Positions 35,500-43,785 of a stretch of 64,000 bases of DNA are shown piece by piece (the stretch's first letter is position 1; each line of letters opens with the position of its first letter). The stretch lies in contig NZ_BCVF01000005.1 in assembly GCF_001591605.1 (NCBI RefSeq), positions 62,001-126,000 of the forward strand, written 5' to 3'. The DNA is from Bacillus badius NBRC 15713 (GTDB lineage Bacteria > Bacillota > Bacilli > Bacillales > Domibacillaceae). The notes beneath the pieces were generated by a model. That model was not told the origin of the DNA and ran no database searches. It saw only the letters and a program-made list of their open reading frames with translations. The translations under genes were made by a program, and so were the position numbers.

Positions 35500-35859
35500 G
35501 TGAAACAAATATTGCGGCTTTTATATGGAGCAGGATTTCTTGCTGCGGGTATCCTTCATTTTACGCGCACAGCAGGATTCCAAACGATCATTCCCCGTCA
35601 AATTCCCTTTAAAAAAGAAATTGTGTGGATCACTGGTGTCATGGAAATCTTGTTCGGCGGCTTGCTTCTTATCAACAAGGGTGTCAACTTTGTTGCAAGG
35701 CTGCTGCCGTCCTTCTTAACGGCTGTATTTCCGGCTAACCTTTATATGGCCGCAAAAAATTTGCCGCTCAATGGCAAGCAATTGCCGAAGCCGCTGTTGT
35801 GGGGACGCTTGCCCTTGCAATGGGCATTGATCAAAGGAGCGAAAAAATTAGAGCGCTAG
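35500..35859 (+). CDS. DoxX-like membrane protein
   Basis: A 119-residue protein with three to four helices and the DoxX-type start LYGAGFLAAGILHFTRTAGF, where the HF pair in helix 1 is characteristic of this branch. ITGVMEILFGGLLLI forms helix 2. DoxX-family proteins have been linked to redox and thiol homeostasis in several bacteria, but this subgroup is uncharacterised. The GTG at 35500 has AAGGAG eight bases before it; an in-frame GTG at 35491 overlaps that site. It is a single gene with a convergent neighbour. Confidence 0.8.
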   Translation: MKQILRLLYGAGFLAAGILHFTRTAGFQTIIPRQIPFKKEIVWITGVMEILFGGLLLINKGVNFVARLLPSFLTAVFPANLYMAAKNLPLNGKQLPKPLLWGRLPLQWALIKGAKKLER

Positions 35860-35900
35860 CTCGCCGGATTCAGGGGAGGCAGCCGCCCTTTAAAACGGCC

Positions 35901-36344
35901 TTATGCTTCCCCTTCCTCTTTCATCAAGGGACGAGCGGGCTTTGATAAATATAAAAGCTGTGCCCATTGCTCCTTTTCCTTGTAATACTCGGCATACTCA
36001 CTTTTCTGGAGGGGCAAACAATCCGGATGGGTATCATGGAAAGGAAGAGCTGCCGGAACAGGGAAATAGTCCGCTTCCTGCTTGCAATGAGGACAAGGGA
36101 GTGAGGATCTTCCTTCTGGACGTTCGCTTAGGAGCAAGCTGCAGCGAGCCAGCTCGCGTTGATACATCCGGCTTAACCGCCCGCAATGACTGCATTCACC
36201 GAGCTGATTAAGCTCCGCCAGTTTCCTTTTTTCTTCTTCTTTAACGTCTATACGCCTCATTAAACATTCAAGTAATCGATAAACTAAAAAACCGGCTGTC
36301 GGCATTCCAATTAAGCAGACTAAAAGTGTCAGGAACTGGTTCAA
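35901..36344 (-). CDS. Membrane-anchored protein with zinc-ribbon-like cysteines
   Basis: A 147-residue protein with one N-terminal helix (about 3-25) followed by a soluble basic/acidic region. Two CxxC pairs (ECSHCGR near residue 51 and PCPHCKQ near residue 84) could bind zinc as a split ribbon. TTG at 36344 is preferred because AAGGAG lies 9 bases upstream; the frame extends seven codons further but without a site. I do not recognise the family. It is a single gene between the DoxX-like gene and hutH. Confidence 0.65.
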   Translation of the reverse strand: MNQFLTLLVCLIGMPTAGFLVYRLLECLMRRIDVKEEEKRKLAELNQLGECSHCGRLSRMYQRELARCSLLLSERPEGRSSLPCPHCKQEADYFPVPAALPFHDTHPDCLPLQKSEYAEYYKEKEQWAQLLYLSKPARPLMKEEGEA

Positions 36345-36447
36345 CTTGATCGTCTCCTTCTGCAAATTGGCTTCGTTCAGATCTTTTACATGGATTCTCT
36401 CTCATCATACCACATTCGCACTTTTTGAAAGAGGCAGGGTCTAACCG

Positions 36448-36479
36448 AAAAAAACCGCCGATTCTTTAAAAGAACCGGC
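36448..36479 (-). terminator. Terminator of the hutPH operon
   Basis: The hairpin GCCGGTTCTTT / AAGAATCGGC on the minus strand is followed by a GG and seven T, 14 bases after the hutH stop codon. Confidence 0.85.
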
Positions 36480-36492
36480 AGCTTTTTCAGTT

Positions 36493-38013
36493 TCAAGCGA
36501 GGTCAGACACCCTTTTTTTGAGACGTTCAGCAGTAATTGGGTGAAGGGCCTGGTTCATCCTTTCCATGTCCTCCGAGAACACTCGATCCTTCTTTATACT
36601 TGGCACGATGCTGCGCAGCTGTTCCCATTTAGCGCGGAGCTTCGGGGAAGATTTTTCTATTCCCCTGTATTCCAATGCCTGCATGGCACAAATACACTCA
36701 ATCGCCAGCACGCGTCGGGCGTTTTGGATAATCAAACCGGCGTGGCGGGCGGCGATCGTTCCCATGCTTACATGGTCTTCCTGGTTAGCCGAGGACGGGA
36801 TCGAATCAACGCTTGCCGGATGAGCTAAAGTTTTATTTTCCGATACAAGAGAAGCAGCGGCATACTGCATAATCATTGCACCAGACTGCAGACCGGGGGC
36901 CGGGCTTAAGAATGGGGGCAGATCATTTAACTGCGGATTCACAAGCCTCTCAATCCGCCGCTCAGAAATATTAGCCAGTTCGGCTACGGCTATTTTCATA
37001 AAATCCATTGCCAAGGCAATCGGCTGGCCATGGAAATTGCCGCCTGAAATCACAAGAGCGCCTCCTTCAAAAATAAGCGGGTTATCGGTAGCCGCATTGA
37101 TTTCAATTTCCAGCTTCTCCTTCACATAATCCAGCGCCTGCCAGGAAGCACCATGCACTTGCGGAATGCAGCGGATAGAATAGGCATCCTGCACCCGCTT
37201 TTCACCCTGGCGTGTGATGAGCCCGCTGTCCTCCAGCCATTCGCTGATGCGCTGAGCAACAGCAAGCTGCTGCGGATAGCCTCTGGCTTCATGAATAGCT
37301 GGATGAAACGCATCGATAATTCCTTCGAGTCCCTCCATCGTCAAAGCAGCAATCCATTCACTGTCATAGGCCAGCTGTTCTGCTTCCAAATAGTTGATAA
37401 CTCCCATCGCTGTCATTGCTTGTGTGCCGTTAATAAGAGCCAGCCCTTCTTTTGCCTGCAAAACAATCGGTTCAATTCCTTTTTTCTGAAGCACAGCAGC
37501 ACACTCTACAGGTTCGCCATTCTCCCCATGCACCTTGCCTTCACCGATCAACACAAGGGCAAGGTGCGAAAGCGGGGCCAAATCTCCCGATGCTCCGAGC
37601 GAGCCTTGCTGGGGAATGTACGGGTGCACAGCTTCATTGATCAGCGCCGCCAACGTTTCCACTACTGCCGGGCGAACACCGGAAAAACCTTTCAACAAAG
37701 CATTTAAGCGCAGCACCATCATAGCGCGGGAAACCACTTCAGGAAAGGGATGTCCGATTCCGCAGGCATGCGAGCGGATTAAATTGAGCTGCAGCTCCTG
37801 GACATCTTCTTCGTTGATGACTACATCACTGAATTTTCCAAAGCCTGTTGTAATGCCATAGATTGTCTTTTTCTCTTTAACAATTTGCTCCACTGCCCGC
37901 CGGCTTTTGAGTACCCGTTCCATACTATCCTTGGAAATAACAACTTTCTCCTGCTCGAAGCAAATTCGTTTCACCTGTTCAACCGTTAAAGATCCTCCCG
38001 TTAACTCAACCAT
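36493..38013 (-). CDS. hutH: Histidine ammonia-lyase
   Basis: A 506-residue enzyme that converts L-histidine to urocanate and ammonia, the first step of histidine utilisation. The Ala-Ser-Gly triad that cyclises to the MIO cofactor is present in [20 protein letters not shown] (about residues 138-157). Other conserved blocks are [10 protein letters not shown] near 53 and the NPLIF and QEDHVSMG segments. It lies downstream of hutP, separated by the HutP-controlled terminator. GGGGGAG precedes the ATG. A 40-codon leader frame overlaps its start. Unlike B. subtilis, hutU and hutI do not follow. Confidence 0.97.
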   Translation of the reverse strand: MVELTGGSLTVEQVKRICFEQEKVVISKDSMERVLKSRRAVEQIVKEKKTIYGITTGFGKFSDVVINEEDVQELQLNLIRSHACGIGHPFPEVVSRAMMVLRLNALLKGFSGVRPAVVETLAALINEAVHPYIPQQGSLGASGDLAPLSHLALVLIGEGKVHGENGEPVECAAVLQKKGIEPIVLQAKEGLALINGTQAMTAMGVINYLEAEQLAYDSEWIAALTMEGLEGIIDAFHPAIHEARGYPQQLAVAQRISEWLEDSGLITRQGEKRVQDAYSIRCIPQVHGASWQALDYVKEKLEIEINAATDNPLIFEGGALVISGGNFHGQPIALAMDFMKIAVAELANISERRIERLVNPQLNDLPPFLSPAPGLQSGAMIMQYAAASLVSENKTLAHPASVDSIPSSANQEDHVSMGTIAARHAGLIIQNARRVLAIECICAMQALEYRGIEKSSPKLRAKWEQLRSIVPSIKKDRVFSEDMERMNQALHPITAERLKKRVSDLA

Positions 38014-38123
38014 TTCCTGCTCCCCCTTTTTTCCATGTCAACCTGTTGCCTGAAACGCCGGTCTTGCCGCTTTGTTTCTGACAATAGAAAAGGAGGCGAT
38101 AATGGCCTATTTAAATAAGCCAT
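38001..38123 (-). CDS. Possible 40-residue leader peptide within the hut terminator
   Basis: AGGAGG (38134-38129) lies 5 bases before an ATG at 38123. The frame then runs 40 codons and stops with TAA at 38003-38001, inside the start of hutH. The first third of the frame is the terminator hairpin itself. The peptide is basic and shows no histidine run, so classic attenuation is unlikely. It could couple ribosome entry to hutH translation when HutP melts the hairpin, or it could be a by-product of a stem that happens to contain a Shine-Dalgarno sequence. Confidence 0.3.
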   Translation of the reverse strand: MAYLNRPLSPPFLLSETKRQDRRFRQQVDMEKRGSRKWLS

Positions 38124-38134
38124 CATCACCTCCT
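38086..38134 (-). terminator. HutP-responsive terminator upstream of hutH
   Basis: On the minus strand AGGAGGTGATGATGGCTTAT pairs imperfectly with AGGCCATTATCGCCTCCT, followed by TTTCT. UAG triplets cluster in and before it (AATAGAA, CTATAGTA, TTAGGAGG, AATAGGCC). HutP of B. subtilis binds spaced UAG-type triplets in the same position and, with histidine and a metal ion, allows read-through into hutH. Confidence 0.85.
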
Positions 38135-38264
38135 AACATCTCGTTACTATAGGTTATGATTATTCTATTCAGTTGACTCGTTGCTTGATACAGCCGGCAT
38201 TCAAGGTCGATGCAACTAGTTGCCCGCATCGCTGCCTCTATAGGCGGCCTCTGTTATAAGCTCT

Positions 38265-38702
38265 TTAAATATGATTAATGCCGAGACCAATCGCCTCATG
38301 CTCCAATCCTTTTACCGGCGCGCCGATCGTCCCGTAAAAAGCGACCGCCAGCCACTCTCCCTCGCCTGCTTCTTTGTACGGCTTTCCCCGCACTACAGCA
38401 AAGCGAAGTCCTACGGTTCTCATCATCTCACCTATGGCCAGCTGCCCTCTCGTCACTCCTTCAAGCGCTTCAAGAATGGCATGATACAGGGCATGCGTCT
38501 CCCTGTATCTATTCTCTTCAATGAGCTGATGCCTTTTCACCGCCGTCTCTACAGCTGAAATCACCTTCTGTGTGTTCATGGAGCCTACTTTGCCCTGGCA
38601 GAAGGACACTTGATCAAGCATCTCTTCAAACAAGCGGCCCTCCTCATCGCTTAACATGGCCAGCAAGGTGGCAATTTTGCCGATTTTTATTGTCTGTGAC
38701 AT
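38265..38702 (-). CDS. hutP: Hut operon positive regulator, RNA antiterminator
   Basis: A 145-residue HutP. The conserved core YRETHALYHAILEALEGVTR (about residues 66-85) holds the two histidines that bind the divalent metal, and GAPVKGLEHEAIG near the C-terminus holds the third; the protein ends in GINHI as in B. subtilis. HutP hexamers bind histidine and metal and then grip UAG repeats in the hut leader RNA to prevent termination. A good promoter (38752-38781) lies upstream and the target terminator lies downstream, before hutH. Confidence 0.97.
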   Translation of the reverse strand: MSQTIKIGKIATLLAMLSDEEGRLFEEMLDQVSFCQGKVGSMNTQKVISAVETAVKRHQLIEENRYRETHALYHAILEALEGVTRGQLAIGEMMRTVGLRFAVVRGKPYKEAGEGEWLAVAFYGTIGAPVKGLEHEAIGLGINHI

Positions 38703-38751
38703 GTAACCACCGCCAAAGTCTGAAAATAAAAAACTTTCATTACTTATACTT

Positions 38752-38781
38752 ATTATAATCGCAGCTAAAAATGCTCGTCAA
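38752..38781 (-). promoter_or_regulatory. SigA promoter of hutPH
   Basis: TTGACG (38781-38776), an 18-base spacer and a perfect TATAAT (38757-38752) on the minus strand, about 50 bases before the hutP start. Confidence 0.85.
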
Positions 38782-38843
38782 TTATTATTTGGAAAATTTT
38801 AGTATATTACCATGTTATCAGAGTAAAGAGCTTTTCCTGGGAT

Positions 38844-38890
38844 AAAAAAACAGTTAAGGGAAGGCATGCTTTTGAGGCTGCCTTCCCTTA
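38844..38890 (-). terminator. Terminator of the ASCH-DUF2269 gene pair
   Basis: The 12-bp stem TAAGGGAAGGCA / TGCCTTCCCTTA (38855-38866 with 38879-38890) is followed on the minus strand by seven T. It insulates the hutPH promoter. Confidence 0.88.
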
Positions 38891-38923
38891 GTCTTTTCTT
38901 TTTCACAGATGAAGCCAATGCCA

Positions 38924-39358
38924 TTACCATACATTCGGCTTCGCGGTCATAAACCAGAGCATGAGCAACAATAAAAAGATATACATCCACACAGAACGGT
39001 GAAGCTTGTCCATAAGCACTTGTTTATTTGCACCGGGCTCCTCAAATCTTCGCAATGTCGGTGAAAACGCCCGGGCGAGAAAAAATACCGAACTGAACAT
39101 TATGATCACTGTCATGACCACCCAGGATGTCATCCACGGCCACGGCCCATCTATAAGAAGCAAAATACCGGAGGCCACCAATACATGGCCCGCGTGCTTC
39201 ACCACTCTGACAGAGACGGTGAATACATGAATATAAGCCCGCTGCGCCTCGGCTCCGGCTGCCCGCATGTTTTTAATCACTGCGAGCAGCACGAAAAACG
39301 GGCCGATTGATGCAACGGCGCTAACAATATGTGTATACACAAGAAGTTGATAATACAT
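38924..39358 (-). CDS. DUF2269-like integral membrane protein
   Basis: A 144-residue protein with four helices. The first carries YTHIVSAVASIGPFFVLL and the third region TVSVRVVKHAGHVLVASG, with histidines placed in helices as in DUF2269 proteins, which might bind heme or a quinone. That last point is inference. The ATG follows GTAAGGACGG, and the gene begins 20 bases after the ASCH gene, so they are probably cotranscribed. Function unknown. Confidence 0.72.
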   Translation of the reverse strand: MYYQLLVYTHIVSAVASIGPFFVLLAVIKNMRAAGAEAQRAYIHVFTVSVRVVKHAGHVLVASGILLLIDGPWPWMTSWVVMTVIIMFSSVFFLARAFSPTLRRFEEPGANKQVLMDKLHRSVWMYIFLLLLMLWFMTAKPNVW

Positions 39359-39378
39359 AGTCCGTCCTTACTATTACG

Positions 39379-39729
39379 TTATTTCTTTACAGGCTGAAAT
39401 TCATGCACCCACACTTTCATGCTGGGCAGCCAAGGCATGCCTGGATGTATGGATAGAATCGATTCCTTATATTTTTCCAAGCTTTCATATCCCTCTTGCT
39501 TTGCTTGCTCATCGGTCAGCTCGCCAAGCGACTGGGAATATACACGCTCTACGACAAAGTCTTTCCCTTGCAGCGTCATAACCTCGCCAATATCAGCGTA
39601 TCTTCCATTGCGGCGCGTAGCCGTTTTTTGTCCGTTAAGCACCTTTTCAACATCTGCCGGAAGCGTCACTAACCGTTCAATCGTGCATGTTTTCGGGGGT
39701 AAATTAGTATTGTCCTTCTCGTTCGTCAT
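39379..39729 (-). CDS. ASCH domain protein
   Basis: A 116-residue protein of the ASCH (PUA-like) fold. The segment VEKVLNGQKTATRRNGRYADIG (core NGQKTATRR, about residue 33) is the expected nucleic-acid or nucleotide-binding start of the domain, followed by beta strands ending with KVWVHEF. Some ASCH proteins hydrolyse N4-acetylcytidine or bind RNA; nothing here decides between these. ATG at 39729 has AAGGTGG nine bases before it; a TTG two codons earlier is less well spaced. Confidence 0.8.
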   Translation of the reverse strand: MTNEKDNTNLPPKTCTIERLVTLPADVEKVLNGQKTATRRNGRYADIGEVMTLQGKDFVVERVYSQSLGELTDEQAKQEGYESLEKYKESILSIHPGMPWLPSMKVWVHEFQPVKK

Positions 39730-40108
39730 CGGCAAAACCCACCTTTGCTAATAGAATTCCATTTCATTATACTCCATCTGCCGGCAGCCGCAAAAACATC
39801 AGACTTCCCTGAGAGAAAAAGAGAAGCGTGCATATTTTTATCATTTCCGTGCATAAATTGGCTGGGATCGCGCATAAATCCAGCTGATCCGCGCATAAAA
39901 TGACTAATTCCGCTTATAAAAGAAGCCGCAACGCTCAATAGCCGGCATTAGAGGTTGCTCATTCCCCAAATAAAGGCTCCCCTAGTTTTCTTTTCTATAT
40001 TTTGTTGTTAAACTAATTAAGCTGGCTCATTTATTGTATTCATACTTACTTCCCAGCATCACTTCTAAACAGCATGTTTGATTATTTAACAAAATTGGAG
40101 GAATGGTC
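39730..40108. other. Intergenic region with phased 21-bp repeats
   Basis: This gap between divergent genes contains five degenerate repeats in exact 21-bp register (39827-39920), described separately. An AT-rich stretch before the MFS gene probably holds its promoter, but no element stands out. No gene is evident. Confidence 0.55.
39827..39920 (+). repeat. Five degenerate tandem repeats of 21 bp
   Basis: The core CCGYGCATAAA occurs with its CG at 39827, 39848, 39869, 39890 and 39911, exactly 21 bases apart each time. The intervening 10 bases vary (for example TTGGCTGGGA, TCCAGCTGAT). The first and last copies are the most diverged. The spacing is two turns of the DNA helix. Confidence 0.85.
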
Positions 40109-41275
40109 ATGCCGGAAACGAAAAAAGCCTTGCCTATTTTATTTATTGTCATGTTTCTTGTTATGGTCGGCTTCGGGATCATTATTCCTGTGCTGCCGTT
40201 TTACGCCGAAAATATCGGCGCTTCGCCTACACAGCTCGGCCTCCTTATGGCTGTCTATTCATTAATGCAGCTGCTGTTCGCGCCGATGTGGGGCCGGGTA
40301 TCTGACCGCATTGGCAGAAAGCCGGTTATCATGATTGGAATTTTTGGCCTTGCCCTTTCTTTTTTCCTGATGGGGATTTCTTCTTCGCTATGGATGCTGT
40401 TTGCAGCAAGGATTATTGGCGGTATCTTATCTGCTGCCAATATGCCTACAGTAATGGCCTATGCGGCTGACATCACCACGCCGGAGGAACGCGGCAAAGG
40501 GATGGGAGTGATCGGCGCTGCTACCGGGCTCGGCTTCATTTTCGGCCCGGCTATCGGCGGAGTGTTCTCAAAAGAAAGCTTGAGCATGCCTTTTTATATT
40601 GCTGGAGCGTCTTCATTGTTCACTTTCTTTCTCGTTCTCTTCGTGCTGAAAGAATCATTGGCGCCTGAAAACCGGCACGGAACACACAGCGAAAGGGAAC
40701 CGCTTCGCCGGGCCATGCGCGGTCCTGTCTCTATCCTGTTGGTGCTGCAGTTATTCATTTCGTTGTCATTATCTGGCCTAGAGGCGACGTTTGCTTACTA
40801 CGGCGCCAAAAAAGCCGGACTTGAAAGCGTCAATTTAGGCTATATCTTTATGATTATGGGCTTTGCCAGCGCAATTGTACAGGGAGGGCTCGTTGGCAGA
40901 CTAACGAAGAAGTTCAGTGAAGGATTCGTCATTCAGCTGGGCATCGCGATTTCAGCAATTGGCTTCGGTCTGATCCTGCTCACTAACAATTTTGCCACTG
41001 CCGCTATTTTCCTTACGATCTTCGGAATTGGCAACGGCATGATTCGTCCGGGAGTCTCTGCCCTGCTGACGAAAACATCAAAGAGCGGACATGGCAGTGC
41101 GACAGGCCTGCTGTCATCCTTTGATTCACTTGGCCGGATCGCTGGCCCTCCGTTAGGCGGCTGGCTGTTCTCGCTCGCGATCGGTCTGCCATATATTTCT
41201 GGCATCCTCTTGTCCGTTATCGCTTTTATGTTATATCGCTTCTACACTAGCCAGGCGAGAAAGATTGCCCATTAA
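40109..41275 (+). CDS. MFS multidrug efflux transporter (TetA/NorA-like)
   Basis: A 388-residue, 12-helix transporter. Motif A is MWGRVSDRIGRKPVIMIG in loop 2-3, helix 4 has FAARIIGGILSAANMPTVMA, and motif C in helix 5 is GAATGLGFIFGPAIGG, the pattern of DHA1 drug/proton antiporters such as Blt, NorA and TetA. GGAGGA lies six bases before ATG 40109; another ATG at 40103 directly abuts that site. The gene ends at a bidirectional terminator. Substrate range cannot be told. Confidence 0.9.
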   Translation: MPETKKALPILFIVMFLVMVGFGIIIPVLPFYAENIGASPTQLGLLMAVYSLMQLLFAPMWGRVSDRIGRKPVIMIGIFGLALSFFLMGISSSLWMLFAARIIGGILSAANMPTVMAYAADITTPEERGKGMGVIGAATGLGFIFGPAIGGVFSKESLSMPFYIAGASSLFTFFLVLFVLKESLAPENRHGTHSEREPLRRAMRGPVSILLVLQLFISLSLSGLEATFAYYGAKKAGLESVNLGYIFMIMGFASAIVQGGLVGRLTKKFSEGFVIQLGIAISAIGFGLILLTNNFATAAIFLTIFGIGNGMIRPGVSALLTKTSKSGHGSATGLLSSFDSLGRIAGPPLGGWLFSLAIGLPYISGILLSVIAFMLYRFYTSQARKIAH

Positions 41276-41280
41276 AAAAG

Positions 41281-41330
41281 AAAAAAAGCTGTCCCGCGGC
41301 CAATCAAATTTGGCTGGGACAGCTTTTTTT
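41281..41330. terminator. Bidirectional terminator (MFS / SLH protein)
   Basis: AAAAAAGCTGTCCC pairs with GGGACAGCTTTTTT, with a further GGCC/GGCT pairing inside, between convergent genes. Confidence 0.9.
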
Positions 41331-43599
41331 ATTCAGCAAGCAAATCAAGCGCATCTTTCGGACGGTCTTCTACGTCCGCTTTTCTCGTGCTTGCAGGATA
41401 AGCTTGATTAACCATATCACCAAAGCCCTGCTCACGAAGAAGCTGGATGACTGCCGGAATTATCGGCCTCTCATTGTCAACAAGGTATTGGGTTTTTTGC
41501 TTGATCATGGCGTCAAAGGCTTTACTGCGCGGAATGCCTGTTTCCGCAAAGATGTTTTGACTTAATAACAGATCCATCAAGGTTAAATTTTCATAATCGT
41601 TGCCTTTAAATACTTGATTGCCGTTATATTGGTACCATAAATCCCCATTCGGCCGTACCCAGTTTAAGTTCTCCACACCGGCCTTTAGCTGACGGGCAGT
41701 TGTCAAATAAGCAGCATTTTGCGTTTGCTTATAAGTCTCCAGCAAAAACCTCATTTCACCAAGGGTATGGTTCAAGGAAGCGTGAGTTCTTACTTTTGGT
41801 CCGCCTGCTTTATAATAATCAGCAATTAAATAACTGGATGCGGTGACTGGAATAATATTTCCAACCCCTTTTTGTGATACCAGAAAATCAGCGTAGCGCA
41901 GATTAGCGGCTTTCAAACTTGGAATATTTAATATCTCAGCTGTATTCTTTAAGAACAGAGCGGCATTTTCATTATGGCGTGTATCAATATAGGGTGCTGT
42001 CAGTCCATATTGGGATTTCAATCCGGAGCTTGTATACTCTGTTTCAAACATGGGATTTTGGCCGGCTGTCAGGCCTCCCTCCGAAAGCGTATCTAAATCG
42101 GCCAGCGCATTCACAACAAGATCACGAAGATAACGTTCCTTGTTTTCCTTGTAGGCTGTTAGGTAAACGCCCCCTTGCAGGCGGCCTACATTGCGTCCAT
42201 ACCCCATTTGATGGGAAGGCTCAATCGACCATGGCAATTTAGTATAAGCTCCGTCCGCTGTCAGCCAGTTATTGATAGAAATATAATCAGTAATCGTGCG
42301 CTTAAACCAATCATCTCTGTGCGTAGCATGAGCAAAGAGCGGCTTTCCGGAGATCAGCATCCAGGATTCGGAAACTGCTTTTCCTCGTACATCCATATCT
42401 ATCCGGGCGGTCATTGTTTGCCTGTCTGGATCTTTTCCAACTTCATAGCTCTCTTTTTCTTCGAGCAGTTCACGGATAACGGACCGCTGTCCGTTAGGGT
42501 AATTCGTTTGCCGTTGAACAGAAAGATAGTTTTTGCCCAGCATCACTTCATTTTGAATAGCTGAACCCTTTTTTACAGATAAAATCCCGATCGGGTGAGA
42601 GGTTTTATCTACACCAAACACACCATGGTGCTGTTGGTTCACCGACCCGAAGGAGGAATATTTGGCTAACGAGTAGCTATCCGCCTGTTCAAACGGCAGA
42701 ATGACAGAAGCGGAGTAAGCGTCCGTGCCGTCATGTACAAACTTTGTAAAAACAAATGTATCGCCATTGTCAAGCTTGCGCAGGGTGACTTGCAGGGAGC
42801 CAAGCGGATTGGATGCCTTCCCTACATGATAATAATAATGCACATCGGTCGAAAGAATATGAGCGTCCGTTTTCTTTTTGTTGTACGTCAGCGGCACGCC
42901 TTTCGTATTCATGCGCACCTTTACAGACTGCTGATCGGCAATCGGAATTTCTGCCTCCTGGCTGTCTGTTTGCCCGGGCTCATTCTCGCTATCGACCATG
43001 CCGAGCTTTTCCAGCATTCGATAGATGAATACAGCCGCTTCTCCCCGTGTAGCTATTTTTTGCGGTTCAAATTTATTATCGGCCGTTCCTTTGATCAAGC
43101 CGTAATAACTCATTCTTTCCACAGACAGGTAGGCGTATTTCCCAATTTTTGAGGCATCCGCATAGGTGAGCGGCTGCCTCTTTGTGTAGTCTCCCTTTAA
43201 CTGCATTGCCCGGTCAAGCATAGCAGCCACGTCTGACCGCGTGACTGGCGCATCGGCAAGAGCCAATCCTTTATCATTTCCAGTAATCAGTCCAGCCTTT
43301 TTAGCCGCTGCTATTTCCTTATACAGACGGCTGCTGGCCGGAACATCCGGAAATGCTGAGTCACCGGCCGGCAACTCCAGCGAACGAACCAGATAAGCAA
43401 CAAATTGGCCACGGGTCACCTGAGTATACGGCCGGAACGTTCCATCCTCGAAACCGCTAACAATTTCTTTGCTAGTGAGCCATTCAATTTCCTTCTTTGC
43501 CCAATGGTTCTCTATATCCTTCAAGGACTGGGCAGAAGCAGGGAAAGCAAAGGCCAATATAAAGAGCAAAGCCGCCAAACTCCCTACAATTTTTCGCAT
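41329..43599 (-). CDS. S-layer homology domain surface protein with alpha-helical C-terminal domain
   Basis: A 756-residue secreted protein. After a signal peptide (cut near ASAQS, about residue 23) come three SLH repeats (about 25-75, 82-135, 142-195), recognisable by WAKKEIEWLTSKEIVSGFED and TRGQFVAYLVRSL-type ends. SLH domains attach to pyruvylated secondary cell wall polymer. The rest (about 230-750) is a beta region followed by a long helical part with aromatic, Asn- and His-rich loops (THRDDWFKRTI, RTHASLNHTLGEM) that recalls alpha/alpha-toroid carbohydrate enzymes. I cannot name its family. It stands between hutI and the MFS gene. Confidence 0.85.
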   Translation of the reverse strand: MRKIVGSLAALLFILAFAFPASAQSLKDIENHWAKKEIEWLTSKEIVSGFEDGTFRPYTQVTRGQFVAYLVRSLELPAGDSAFPDVPASSRLYKEIAAAKKAGLITGNDKGLALADAPVTRSDVAAMLDRAMQLKGDYTKRQPLTYADASKIGKYAYLSVERMSYYGLIKGTADNKFEPQKIATRGEAAVFIYRMLEKLGMVDSENEPGQTDSQEAEIPIADQQSVKVRMNTKGVPLTYNKKKTDAHILSTDVHYYYHVGKASNPLGSLQVTLRKLDNGDTFVFTKFVHDGTDAYSASVILPFEQADSYSLAKYSSFGSVNQQHHGVFGVDKTSHPIGILSVKKGSAIQNEVMLGKNYLSVQRQTNYPNGQRSVIRELLEEKESYEVGKDPDRQTMTARIDMDVRGKAVSESWMLISGKPLFAHATHRDDWFKRTITDYISINNWLTADGAYTKLPWSIEPSHQMGYGRNVGRLQGGVYLTAYKENKERYLRDLVVNALADLDTLSEGGLTAGQNPMFETEYTSSGLKSQYGLTAPYIDTRHNENAALFLKNTAEILNIPSLKAANLRYADFLVSQKGVGNIIPVTASSYLIADYYKAGGPKVRTHASLNHTLGEMRFLLETYKQTQNAAYLTTARQLKAGVENLNWVRPNGDLWYQYNGNQVFKGNDYENLTLMDLLLSQNIFAETGIPRSKAFDAMIKQKTQYLVDNERPIIPAVIQLLREQGFGDMVNQAYPASTRKADVEDRPKDALDLLAE

Positions 43600-43710
43600 A
43601 ATGATTCTCCTCTATTACTCTAGTTAAAATATTACAGAAAGATTATAACACAAGAGAAATTTTTACAGCTGACAATTTCAACAGCCGGCCTTGCTGCACA
43701 TTTGCTCATC

Positions 43711-43750
43711 AAAAAAGCCTCTCATTAAAGCGAAGCTTTTTGAAAGGCTC
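43711..43750 (-). terminator. Terminator of the hutUI operon
   Basis: On the minus strand AGCCTTTCA pairs with TGAGAGGCT around an inner AAAGC/GCTTT stem, followed by TTTTTT. Confidence 0.85.
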
Positions 43751-43762
43751 TCCTCTTCAAAA

Positions 43763-43778
43763 TGTTTCACGTGAAAAC
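43763..43778 (+). promoter_or_regulatory. parS-like site (Spo0J/ParB binding)
   Basis: TGTTTCACGTGAAAAC matches the B. subtilis parS consensus TGTTNCACGTGAAACA at 14 of 16 positions, with the central CACGTGAAA intact. Read on the other strand the score is the same. It lies 7 bases beyond the hutI stop codon. Confidence 0.55.
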
Positions 43779-43785
43779 ATTTGTC

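Noticed and set aside
38719-38742. TGAAA...TTTCA inverted repeat in the hutP leader as a CcpA cre site
   Set aside because: The spacing is 19 bases rather than the 14 of the cre consensus, and the central CG is missing.
39827-39920. Phased 21-bp repeats as a small CRISPR array
   Set aside because: The period is too short, the units are degenerate, there are no spacers of usual length and no cas genes.
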